In this document: positions 39,182 to 47,028 of the stretch, in pieces
Position numbering within the stretch: position 1 is the stretch's first letter
How the letters are laid out: every line of letters begins with the position of its first letter
Source: Actinomycetota bacterium
GTDB taxonomy: Bacteria > Actinomycetota > Actinomycetes > Nanopelagicales > Nanopelagicaceae
NCBI GenBank assembly: GCA_009698815.1
Contig: WLPJ01000009.1
Location: 1-49,427 of the forward strand
Direction: 5' to 3'
DNA length: 49,427 bases
The notes under the pieces: model-generated
The model's database searches: none
What the model saw: only the letters and a program-made list of their open reading frames with translations
What the model was told of the DNA's origin: nothing
Program-made: the position numbers and the translations under genes

Positions 39182-41638
39182 GTGAATGTTCAAGAGTTAC
39201 CAACGCGCGCAAAGATTGTAATTATTGGCGGTGGAGTTGGGGGCGCCTCAGTTGCTTACCATCTTGCCCAACTTGGCGAAAAAGATGTAGTACTAGTTGA
39301 TCGAGCAGATTTAACTAGTGGATCAACTTTTCATTCTGCTGGACTTGTCGGACAGTTGCGCGCAGATCCAACACTCACCAAGATGAATATGCACTCAGTA
39401 GATTTGTACAGAAATTTAGAGAAAACAGATACTCCACCAGGATGGAAAGAATGCGGCAGCATCAAAATTGCCTCTACTCCAGAACGAATGCAAGAGATTA
39501 GGCGTCAGATAGGTTGGGCCAAGACTTTCGGGCTAGACCTAAAAGAAATTAGATTAGGTGAGATAAAAGATTTATTCCCGCTGCTAAATATGGAAGGCGT
39601 ACTTGGTGGCTGTTACATGGCATCAGATGGACAAGTCGATCCATCTCAATTAACCCAAGCGTTAGCAAGTGGTGCCAGAAAAGAAGGCGTAAAAATCTTT
39701 ACCCACACGCGAGTGCTAAAGATTAATACCGAAAATGGCAGAGTTACCTCAGTGTCAACTGATAAAGGCGAGATCGAATGTGAAGTTGTAGTTAATTGCG
39801 GTGGCATTTTTGCCGCTGAAATCGGGCGAATGGTTGGCGTGCGCGTCCCGATTGTGCCGATGAGTCATCAGTATTTAATAACTGAGAATTTTTTACCAGA
39901 TAATTCAGCCACTCTTCCATCGTTAAGAGATCCAGATAATTTGATCTACTTCCGCCAAGAGGTCAAAGGCTTGCTTATGGGCGGGTATGAGAGAAATTCC
40001 AAGGCGTGGCGGACAAGTCACGAATCATTGGATTCAATACCAGCGGATTTCAATGCAAAATTACTGCCAGAAGAATGGGATAGGTTCGAAGAGATTGCTA
40101 CGAATGCTGCCATGCGCGTACCTAAAATGGGCGAAATCGGCATCAAGAATTTTATAAATGGGCCGGAAGCATTTACACCAGATAATGAATTTTGTTTAGG
40201 TGAGAGCTCTGTTGGCGGTTTCTATATCGCTGCAGGTTTTTGTGCACATGGAATTGCTGGTGCTGGTGGTGTTGGCAAAGTAGTTGCCGAATGGATTGTG
40301 GCGGGTGAACCCACGATGGATTTGTGGCACATGGATATCAAAAGATTCTCTGATGCATATAAGTCGCCTAAGTTTACCTTGGCCAGAGTTAGCGAAAATT
40401 ATGAAGCTTATTACGATATTCATTATCCGGGAGAAGAACGCCAAAGTGCGCGCGGTGAAAAGAAATCTCCAATTTATGATTGGCATCGCGAGAACCATGC
40501 AGTTTTTGGAGAGAAGGCAGCATGGGAGCGAGTTAATTTCTATTCCAACCCAAACGAGAGCCAATTCGATGAAACGCAAAGGCCACATGGTTGGGTAGGA
40601 AAGAACTGGCATCCTGCTGTGGCTCTTGAACATCACGCAACCAGAACTTCAGCCGGGATTTTTGATGAATCAAGTTTTGCCAAAATTGAGGTAACCGGAG
40701 AAAGCGCAGGAGAATTCTTATCTTTAGTCTGTGCAAATAACGTTGTAAGAGGCGTTGGCAGAACAATTTACACGCAAGCGCTAAATACCAGCGGCGGTAT
40801 TGAGTCCGATTACACCGTGACTCAAACCGATGAAAACACATTTTTTATAGTTACAGGCACTGCCTTTCTAAGCCATGACATGGGTTGGCTGGAAAAGATT
40901 CGTAGGCAAAATAATTTTGAAAACGTGGCGATAAAGGATTTAACGCAGGAATTAGCCTGTTTCGGGATCTGGGGCCCTAACGCTCGAAAAATTCTAAGTA
41001 AATGCACGGACACGGACCTATCAAATGAAGCCTTTGGTTTCATGCGCTCTCAAATAATTAAAGTCGCAGGTGTGCAACTTCGGGCAACACGAATCACCTA
41101 TGTCGGTGAATTAGGTTGGGAGCTCTACATCCCTAGAGAAAAATCTTTACAAGTTTGGCTTTCATTAATTGAGGCTGGAAAAGAATTTGATTTACGCCCC
41201 TGTGGCTATCGCGCGATTGAGTCTTTGCGGTTAGAAAAGGGATATCGTGCATGGGCAGGTGAAATAAATAGTGAAACCAACCCATACGAGGCGGGGCTGG
41301 GTTTTGCAGTCTCGACCAAGAAGGAAAATTTCATTGGTCGGCAAGCGGTGCTGACCGCAGAGTCGAAGAATAAAAGAAAGTTAACTGCTTTAACTTTTAG
41401 TGACATCAGGGATGTGCCGCTGGGCAACGAGCCTATTTTCTTTAACGGTGAAGTTATCGGCAGAATTAAATCAGCTGGTCAGGGATACACCCTAAAAACA
41501 GCGATTGCCTATGCCTATCTACCTTTGGAACACAGCCAACCGGGAAGAGAATTAAGCATCGAAATGTTTGGTCAGGCTAAGACCGCTACAGTTAGAACAG
41601 AGCCACTTTTTGATCCAACAGGAGAGCGTATAAAATGA
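39182..41638 (+). CDS. Dimethylglycine/sarcosine dehydrogenase-family flavoprotein with GcvT-like C-terminus
   Basis: Oxidative demethylase of 818 residues. N-terminal DAO-type FAD domain: VIIGGGVGGASVAYHL (GxGxxG about 16-21) and SGSTFHSAGLVGQLR, with His51 at the place where dimethylglycine dehydrogenase binds FAD covalently. A middle FAO_M domain and a C-terminal folate-binding GcvT/GcvT_C part follow (GIWGPNARKIL, YVGELGWELYIP, RLEKGYRAWAGEI, GFAVSTKK). Such enzymes pass the removed methyl group to tetrahydrofolate. Substrate (dimethylglycine, sarcosine or another N-methyl compound) is not fixed by sequence. Coupled to the ABM gene by a 4-base overlap. Confidence 0.88.
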   Translation: MNVQELPTRAKIVIIGGGVGGASVAYHLAQLGEKDVVLVDRADLTSGSTFHSAGLVGQLRADPTLTKMNMHSVDLYRNLEKTDTPPGWKECGSIKIASTPERMQEIRRQIGWAKTFGLDLKEIRLGEIKDLFPLLNMEGVLGGCYMASDGQVDPSQLTQALASGARKEGVKIFTHTRVLKINTENGRVTSVSTDKGEIECEVVVNCGGIFAAEIGRMVGVRVPIVPMSHQYLITENFLPDNSATLPSLRDPDNLIYFRQEVKGLLMGGYERNSKAWRTSHESLDSIPADFNAKLLPEEWDRFEEIATNAAMRVPKMGEIGIKNFINGPEAFTPDNEFCLGESSVGGFYIAAGFCAHGIAGAGGVGKVVAEWIVAGEPTMDLWHMDIKRFSDAYKSPKFTLARVSENYEAYYDIHYPGEERQSARGEKKSPIYDWHRENHAVFGEKAAWERVNFYSNPNESQFDETQRPHGWVGKNWHPAVALEHHATRTSAGIFDESSFAKIEVTGESAGEFLSLVCANNVVRGVGRTIYTQALNTSGGIESDYTVTQTDENTFFIVTGTAFLSHDMGWLEKIRRQNNFENVAIKDLTQELACFGIWGPNARKILSKCTDTDLSNEAFGFMRSQIIKVAGVQLRATRITYVGELGWELYIPREKSLQVWLSLIEAGKEFDLRPCGYRAIESLRLEKGYRAWAGEINSETNPYEAGLGFAVSTKKENFIGRQAVLTAESKNKRKLTALTFSDIRDVPLGNEPIFFNGEVIGRIKSAGQGYTLKTAIAYAYLPLEHSQPGRELSIEMFGQAKTATVRTEPLFDPTGERIK

Positions 41639-41922
41639 GCAAAGTCTTTTTATTTGTTGAAGTTAATGTAAAGCCGGGCCAATTTGATGAGTTTGTTTCA
41701 AAACTCAAGAGCCATATTGCAGTAATCCGAACCGAAGCTGGCTGCGAATTTATTGATATTTATCGTGACACCCAGAAGCCAGATGTTGTAAATGTGTGGG
41801 AGATCTGGACTGATCGCCCATCTTGGGATGCTCACATGGTGAACGAAAATAGCAAAGCCTGGCAAGCGGTGGGGCCAAATTATGTATTTGGCGAGACTAT
41901 TACGGTTATGGACTCTTTGTAG
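41635..41922 (+). CDS. ABM-domain protein (antibiotic biosynthesis monooxygenase fold)
   Basis: Small 95-residue dimeric alpha+beta barrel protein of the ABM/YgiN family. Typical sequence: VEVNVKPGQFDEFVSKLKSHIAVIRTEAGCEFIDIYRD, VNVWEIWTDRPSWDAHMVNENSKAW. Some members are cofactor-free monooxygenases for quinols, others have no known activity. Its ATG overlaps the stop of the dehydrogenase, so it is likely a dedicated partner, for instance handling a reactive product. No specific function can be assigned. Confidence 0.82.
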   Translation: MSKVFLFVEVNVKPGQFDEFVSKLKSHIAVIRTEAGCEFIDIYRDTQKPDVVNVWEIWTDRPSWDAHMVNENSKAWQAVGPNYVFGETITVMDSL

Positions 41923-41942
41923 AAATTCTCTAAAGCCTGCCC

Positions 41943-41948
41943 TACTAT
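41943..41948 (+). promoter_or_regulatory. Predicted leaderless -10 box for the third SDR
   Basis: TACTAT six bases before ATG 41955, in the 32-base gap after the ABM gene. Confidence 0.5.
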
Positions 41949-41954
41949 TGCGCA

Positions 41955-42689
41955 ATGACATACCAACTTAGAGATATCAAAGGTTCTGTAGTAGTAATCA
42001 CTGGCGCAACAACCGGAATCGGTGCAGCCGCAGCTAAACAACTTGTTGAATTAGGATGCAAAGTTGTTCTCAATGCCCGTAATGAGGCAAAACTTAAAGA
42101 GATGGTTGACGAGCTAGGTGCAGGAAATGCAGCTTACTTAGCAGGGGATTCATCAATTCCTGATGTATCGCGTGCTGTTGCAAAGAAAGCTATCGATACA
42201 TTCGGCACAATTGATTGTGTCGTACCGAATGCGGGTATTGGTATGTACGGATCGGTCCTTGATTACAGCGATGATGAAGTCAATCGCATGATGCGCACAA
42301 ATTACGAAGCAAGCGTCCATATTGTTCGCGCGACCTTGCCAACGATGCTCGCTAAAAAAGCTGGCGACATCATCATGGTTTCATCCGTGGCAGGTTTTCG
42401 TGGCGGCGGAGATGAATCAATCTATGCCGGAACTAAGCACGCACAAGTTGGTTTTGCTGGCGGCCTTGATCGCGAACTTCGCGAAAAGGGTGTGCGCGTT
42501 GCACTAGTTTGCCCAGCAGGCACAGATACTCAGTTTGCGATCGAAGCAGGACGTACAGCCGGTGAACCAAAGCTTGCTAGCTACTTGCGCCCTGATGATG
42601 TTGCTTTCCAGATCGTTCAAATCATGCGTCAACCACTTACAGTGCGCACACATATTTGGACTCTTTGGTCTATGCAGCAACAGTCATAA
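41955..42689 (+). CDS. Short-chain dehydrogenase/reductase
   Basis: A 244-residue SDR: VVVITGATTGIGAAAAKQL, NAGIGMYG, the active-site Ser in IIMVSSVAGFRGGG, catalytic YAGTK (YxxxK), and LVCPAGTDTQF. The family gives no substrate. It has its own TACTAT box and probably its own transcript. Its end is 11 bases from the convergent Gfo/Idh/MocA gene. It may belong to the methylamine-type cluster on its left or to the cyclitol/sugar group on its right. Confidence 0.88.
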   Translation: MTYQLRDIKGSVVVITGATTGIGAAAAKQLVELGCKVVLNARNEAKLKEMVDELGAGNAAYLAGDSSIPDVSRAVAKKAIDTFGTIDCVVPNAGIGMYGSVLDYSDDEVNRMMRTNYEASVHIVRATLPTMLAKKAGDIIMVSSVAGFRGGGDESIYAGTKHAQVGFAGGLDRELREKGVRVALVCPAGTDTQFAIEAGRTAGEPKLASYLRPDDVAFQIVQIMRQPLTVRTHIWTLWSMQQQS

Positions 42690-42700
42690 CGCACGCTTAA

Positions 42701-43687
42701 TTACTTAAGCGAAGCAACGCCCATTTCGCAAGCAATTGATGAGGCAAGTCCATCATTTGCTGTCGCAAGATCTGGGTGTCGTACGCCGGTCTTGATTGAG
42801 CCAACCCATGCGGTTAATTCATTGATGTATGCCTGCTCGAAACGGCCCATCCAGTTTTCATAAAGTTTTCCATGCGTACGTGGTGGAAGATTGAAATCGT
42901 ATGAGATGGAAAGCCCACCCAGGTTATCTATTTCGAGTGAACCATTTTCCATCAGAGCTTCCATGCGAACTTCATAACCGTAGGTGCTGTTAGCTGCGAT
43001 ATCTACAGTCATTAATACACCTGATTCGGTGTGTGCTAAGACTGTCAGTGGATCCTGCAATTGATCGTTGGCATATTTGGTGCGCTTCATTGCAACAGTT
43101 GACATAGAAACAAATTCTTCACCGAGTAACCAGCGTGCGATATCAACTTCGTGTACTGCAACATTTGTAAGCAACATGGCGGTGGTTGCTGTTGGAGAAC
43201 TTACATTGCGAGAAATACAACGAAGGTGCAGCACTTTGCCGTATTTGCCGGATTCAATTTCTTTCTTCATTTCAATGTAGCTCGGATCAAAGCGACGCAT
43301 GAAACCAAGAGTGATATTCAAATTCGATGCATTTGCTAATTCAGCAACCTTCTTAGCGTCAGCAGATTTTGGAGCAAGTGGCTTTTCACAAAGAGTGTGC
43401 TTGCCGGCGTTGATACTTAAAGTTAAATGTTCTGGGTGTAACCCATCTGGAGAGCAGATGATAACTGCATCAACGTTGGCATCACTTACAAGTGCTTCAA
43501 CAGAAGCATGTTGGTTAATTGCCGCGCCAGATTTTGCGGAGAGCTCTTTTGCAAGTGAATCCATGCGTGGACCATCTAAATCAAATAACGCTGTTACAAC
43601 GGCTCCGTCTACGTGTTCAGTTAAGTAACGCGCATGTCCTGCGCCCATGATTCCAACACCGATGATTCCTACCCGTAGATCAGACAC
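42701..43687 (-). CDS. Gfo/Idh/MocA-family oxidoreductase (inositol 2-dehydrogenase-like)
   Basis: NAD(P)-dependent dehydrogenase of 328 residues. Rossmann motif RVGIIGVGIMGAGHA, the conserved CEKPL (Lys102) and the catalytic HEVDIARWLLGEE (His179, Asp182) are present and resemble IolG inositol dehydrogenase. AAGGAG five bases before GTG 43687 gives the start. The IolE-like TIM-barrel gene is 29 bases upstream on the same strand, so the two likely form an operon acting in sequence: dehydrogenation of a ring polyol or sugar, then dehydration or isomerisation of the keto product. Confidence 0.87.
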   Translation of the reverse strand: MSDLRVGIIGVGIMGAGHARYLTEHVDGAVVTALFDLDGPRMDSLAKELSAKSGAAINQHASVEALVSDANVDAVIICSPDGLHPEHLTLSINAGKHTLCEKPLAPKSADAKKVAELANASNLNITLGFMRRFDPSYIEMKKEIESGKYGKVLHLRCISRNVSSPTATTAMLLTNVAVHEVDIARWLLGEEFVSMSTVAMKRTKYANDQLQDPLTVLAHTESGVLMTVDIAANSTYGYEVRMEALMENGSLEIDNLGGLSISYDFNLPPRTHGKLYENWMGRFEQAYINELTAWVGSIKTGVRHPDLATANDGLASSIACEMGVASLK

Positions 43688-43716
43688 TTTTACTCCTTGT
43701 TTGTTGGTTATTTGAT

Positions 43717-44622
43717 TTATGAATTAGCTAAAGCTGGTGCAACAACGTTATGAAGGTAATCAACTGACTGCTTCATTCCGGTGATTGGGCCTTGCCCTAA
43801 ACCAGGCATTTCACCGGTAATTGCCACATCTTGTTCGATGACATACCAACCTTGGTAGCCCGCGCTTTCTAGCGCCAGAATAGTTTCAAGAATCGGGACA
43901 TCGCCTTGTCCAAGGGGAGTAAACAAACCTTTCTGCACACCCTCCATGATGCTCTGTTGGCGCGCAAGCACAGGTGGAACCGATTTCATATTTACATCTT
44001 TGAGGTGTACATGGCCAACTCGGCTGGCGTACTTCTTGGCAAATTCAACAGTGTCTTGTCCACCGATTGTCATATGGCCAGTGTCTAAACACCACATCAC
44101 ATCTGAGTTATCGACAACGCGATCTATGTCGCGCTTTGTTTCAATAACGGTTTGCAAGTGTGGGTGCACAACTTGAACAAGACCATGGTCTTTACAGATC
44201 TGATCGACTTCGGCGAGCATCTTAAAGAATTGGGTAACTTCATCGTTGCTTAACTCTTCAGGATTAGCCCAATCCCAAGTCTGAACCGGGCAAGAGACAA
44301 AGTGGGTGGCACCGATCTCTTGAAACTTCTTGCTGGTATTAATCGCCATTTCGCGCGTGGCTTTTTCCTGCGACTTATCGTGTAAAACAACTGGGGTGAA
44401 TCCGCCGATCATTGACATCTTAAATTCTGCTAACTGATCTTTTAGTTCGGCTGAATCATCAGAGAAGAAGCCAGGTGCACCAATTTCAGTTGCAGGAAGG
44501 CCAAGACTGGTCATCTCAGAGAGAACGCGCTTGGTTGGCAACATCGCGCCCCAACCCGGAACTTCACAAATTCCCCAAGAGATTGGCGCCGATGCGATGC
44601 GTTGTAAGAATGTAGTAGGCAT
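43717..44622 (-). CDS. IolE-like sugar isomerase/epimerase (inosose dehydratase type)
   Basis: TIM-barrel protein of 301 residues. It begins TTFLQRIASAPISWGICEVPGWG, close to IolE-type 2-keto-myo-inositol dehydratases, and carries metal-site motifs VVHPHLQT, WCLDTGHMTIGG, GHVHLKDV and WYVIEQD. The start is ATG 44622: TATGAT lies six bases upstream, whereas a longer frame would read through the divergent promoter and 37 codons of the neighbouring gene's region. IolE itself would dehydrate inosose made by IolG. Other iol genes (iolB, C, D) are absent here. Confidence 0.82.
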   Translation of the reverse strand: MPTTFLQRIASAPISWGICEVPGWGAMLPTKRVLSEMTSLGLPATEIGAPGFFSDDSAELKDQLAEFKMSMIGGFTPVVLHDKSQEKATREMAINTSKKFQEIGATHFVSCPVQTWDWANPEELSNDEVTQFFKMLAEVDQICKDHGLVQVVHPHLQTVIETKRDIDRVVDNSDVMWCLDTGHMTIGGQDTVEFAKKYASRVGHVHLKDVNMKSVPPVLARQQSIMEGVQKGLFTPLGQGDVPILETILALESAGYQGWYVIEQDVAITGEMPGLGQGPITGMKQSVDYLHNVVAPALANS

Positions 44623-44628
44623 TGGCTG

Positions 44629-44634
44629 ATCATA
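44629..44634 (-). promoter_or_regulatory. Predicted leaderless -10 box for the IolE-like gene
   Basis: TATGAT on the minus strand, six bases before ATG 44622. Confidence 0.55.
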
Positions 44635-44644
44635 ACTTGAGCGG

Positions 44645-44650
44645 TAAGGT
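44645..44650 (+). promoter_or_regulatory. Predicted leaderless -10 box for the AroE-like gene
   Basis: TAAGGT six bases before ATG 44657; ten bases separate it from the divergent box for the IolE-like gene. Confidence 0.45.
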
Positions 44651-44656
44651 CTGAAC

Positions 44657-45520
44657 ATGACTATGGATATTGGCGGATCTTTCCGGCACGAATTAACTGG
44701 CAGTTTCTCGCAAGGTTCGGACTCAAACCCCACCGTTGCGATGGTTGAGGCCTCTTATAAGGCCAATAATTTGCACTTTCGCTACGTAAACTGTGAAGTA
44801 AATCCAGATCAGTTAGAAGCGGCTGTACAGGGCGCTAGGGCGATGAATTGGAAGGGTTTTAACTGTTCCATCCCTCACAAAGTAGAAGTAATTAAATATT
44901 TGGACGGCCTTGGCGAATCCGCATCTTTAATCGGGGCAGTTAATTGTGCGGTTAATCGAGATGGCAAATTAATTGGTGAAAACACTGACGGCAAGGGCTT
45001 CCTCAAATCCTTCCTAGAGCTAACTCCAGCAACCGGCAAAACCATCGTTCTATTGGGCGCAGGGGGTGCTGCACGTGCAATCGCAGTCGAATTGGCACTG
45101 GCAGGTGCGACAAAGTTTTATGTGGTCAATCGCTCGCGCACTCGCGGTGAAGAACTTGCTGCGCTCTTAAACGATAAGACAAAGGCAACTGCCGAATTTG
45201 TGGAATGGAATAAGACTTATTCGATTCCACTAGATGCTGAAGTCATAATTAATTCAACTTCTATGGGCATGGTTAATACCGAAGGTAAACAAGATATTGA
45301 TTTCGATTCGATTCGCCCAGGGATGTTGGCAGCCGATGTGATTGTTAATCCGCCACAAACCTATTTCCTAAATGAAGCTGGCAAACGTGGTGCAACAACC
45401 CTGCAAGGATTGGGAATGGTTGTAAACCAAGCGGTAATCGGAATCAAGTATTGGACTGGCGCAGACGTTGATGCCAAAGATTTAAATGATGAGCTGCTGC
45501 GCGTATTGGGTCTTGCTTAA
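44657..45520 (+). CDS. Shikimate/quinate dehydrogenase-like protein with altered substrate motif
   Basis: AroE-superfamily NAD(P) oxidoreductase of 287 residues. The catalytic Lys (FNCSIPHK, Lys75), Asp111 in GENTDGKGF and the nucleotide motif VLLGAGGAARAIA (134-143) are all present. The substrate-carboxylate motif that reads HSxSP near the N-terminus of AroE is replaced by TGSFSQGSDSNP. That and the location among cyclitol/sugar oxidation genes suggest a substrate other than shikimate, such as quinate or another ring polyol; the housekeeping role cannot be excluded. The stop overlaps the convergent GMC gene by four bases. Confidence 0.82.
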   Translation: MTMDIGGSFRHELTGSFSQGSDSNPTVAMVEASYKANNLHFRYVNCEVNPDQLEAAVQGARAMNWKGFNCSIPHKVEVIKYLDGLGESASLIGAVNCAVNRDGKLIGENTDGKGFLKSFLELTPATGKTIVLLGAGGAARAIAVELALAGATKFYVVNRSRTRGEELAALLNDKTKATAEFVEWNKTYSIPLDAEVIINSTSMGMVNTEGKQDIDFDSIRPGMLAADVIVNPPQTYFLNEAGKRGATTLQGLGMVVNQAVIGIKYWTGADVDAKDLNDELLRVLGLA

Positions 45521-47010
45521 ACTTTAGAAAGATCAGATTCGGCAACTACGCGCAGGGCTTGTGCGGCAATTGTCAGCGCTGGGTTCATGGCAGCCGATGA
45601 TGGGAAGAATCCACCATCGATCAAATAAAGATTGTGGTGATCGTGGCTGCGGCAATATTCATCAACAACGCTAGTGCGCGGATCTGTTCCAGCTACAGTT
45701 GTGCCGCATTGGTGTGAGTTCATCGAAATATCAAAGGGCTGTCTAAAGATCGCTTGATAGCCCGTTTTACGTAAAACCTTTTTGGCTCGGCGCAGCAGCT
45801 CCATATGCGTTTTCATACCGACAGATTTGCGGGCAAGCTTAATTGCCCCGTTTTGTGCGATAGTTACGCGGTTTTCAGGGTGTGGCAGATCCTCGCTCAT
45901 AACCACAAATTCAACGCTGTGATCGGAAACTAAATTTAGTAACGGCAGAGGTACGTGCTTGGCAAATGATTTCATCATGATGCCCTGAACTTTTCCAATC
46001 AATTGAACTGCGCCTAACGGATAACCCTTGCCACCATCTAAGTACCAATCTGTAAAAGAAAGCGTCTTCTGAAAAGTGACATCGTTCTTGCGGCGCATAT
46101 CAATGGCTGCGATATGGCTGTTGTTATGCATCATAAAGTTTCGGCCAACTTGATCAGATGAATTTGCAACGCCTGATCGCAATAACAAAGCGGCGGTATT
46201 TACCGAACCAGCCGAAATGACAAATTTCTTTCCATAGATTTCTAGCCTCTGGCCATTGCGAGTTGCCTCCAGGTGGCTTACAGATTTACCATCGGCAGTT
46301 AAAACAATTCGGTTGACTTGAACGGATGTTTCTAACGTTACATATCCAGTAGCGATCGCCGGATTCAGCGCGTTAACTTCAGCATCACTCTTGGCATCTA
46401 ATTTACAAACGAACCCATCACAAGTTTTGCAACGGATACATTTTCCACCAGGTCCTAAATCAATTCCCATGGAATTTGAATGTGGGCGAACGCCAGCCTT
46501 GGTAAGTCGTTTGCCGAGCTCTTCTACATATGGCTCGTGCTTCATCGCAGGGTATGGAAATGGCGTGCTGCGATCATTGCCATAAATATTCTGGGCATCA
46601 CCATGCACTCGGTATAACTCTTCAGCGTCGTAGTAATACGGTTCTAAATCTTCATATGTAAATGGCCAAGCAGGGGAAATACCTTCTTGGTGTTTGATTA
46701 CTCCAAAGTCGAAGCGGCTAAAGCGCGGCAACGATGCGCCATAAACCTTGCTGTTGCCGCCAACAAAATAGTGAACTCCGGGAACAAAAGAGTTTCCCTT
46801 TGCATCAACCCATTTTTCATCTGGCTTGTAGCGAGTCTTCATAAATATCTCAGAAGGCGACCAGTTCTCGGGTTCGCGTGGCATTCGCTCGCCACGCTCT
46901 AAAACCAGCGTCTTTACGCCCTTATTGGCCAGCGCAAAGGCGGTTGTGGCCCCACCCATCCCAGAACCAACAATGACCACATCCGATTCAAGGCGAACCG
47001 GTGTGGTCAT
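45517..47010 (-). CDS. GMC-family oxidoreductase
   Basis: FAD-dependent dehydrogenase of 497 residues, choline dehydrogenase-like. Motifs: DVVIVGSGMGGATTAFALA, GGNSKVYGASLPRF, a Cys cluster KCIRCKTCDGFVCKLDAKSDAE, KFVISAGSVNTAALLLRSGV, NSHQCGTTVAGTDP with the catalytic His, and MNPALTIAAQALR. The Cys cluster is typical of sugar- or alcohol-oxidising relatives and may bind a metal or form disulfides. It lies 18 bases downstream of the importer ATPase gene on the same strand, so it should oxidise the imported compound inside the cell. Glucoside 3-dehydrogenases are one known role of this family. Confidence 0.85.
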   Translation of the reverse strand: MTTPVRLESDVVIVGSGMGGATTAFALANKGVKTLVLERGERMPREPENWSPSEIFMKTRYKPDEKWVDAKGNSFVPGVHYFVGGNSKVYGASLPRFSRFDFGVIKHQEGISPAWPFTYEDLEPYYYDAEELYRVHGDAQNIYGNDRSTPFPYPAMKHEPYVEELGKRLTKAGVRPHSNSMGIDLGPGGKCIRCKTCDGFVCKLDAKSDAEVNALNPAIATGYVTLETSVQVNRIVLTADGKSVSHLEATRNGQRLEIYGKKFVISAGSVNTAALLLRSGVANSSDQVGRNFMMHNNSHIAAIDMRRKNDVTFQKTLSFTDWYLDGGKGYPLGAVQLIGKVQGIMMKSFAKHVPLPLLNLVSDHSVEFVVMSEDLPHPENRVTIAQNGAIKLARKSVGMKTHMELLRRAKKVLRKTGYQAIFRQPFDISMNSHQCGTTVAGTDPRTSVVDEYCRSHDHHNLYLIDGGFFPSSAAMNPALTIAAQALRVVAESDLSKV

Positions 47011-47028
47011 TGTTGTCTGAGCTACTAA

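Noticed and set aside
44623-44733. Longer frame for the IolE-like protein
   Set aside because: It would cover the divergent promoter and the start of the AroE-like gene; the family N-terminus begins at ATG 44622.
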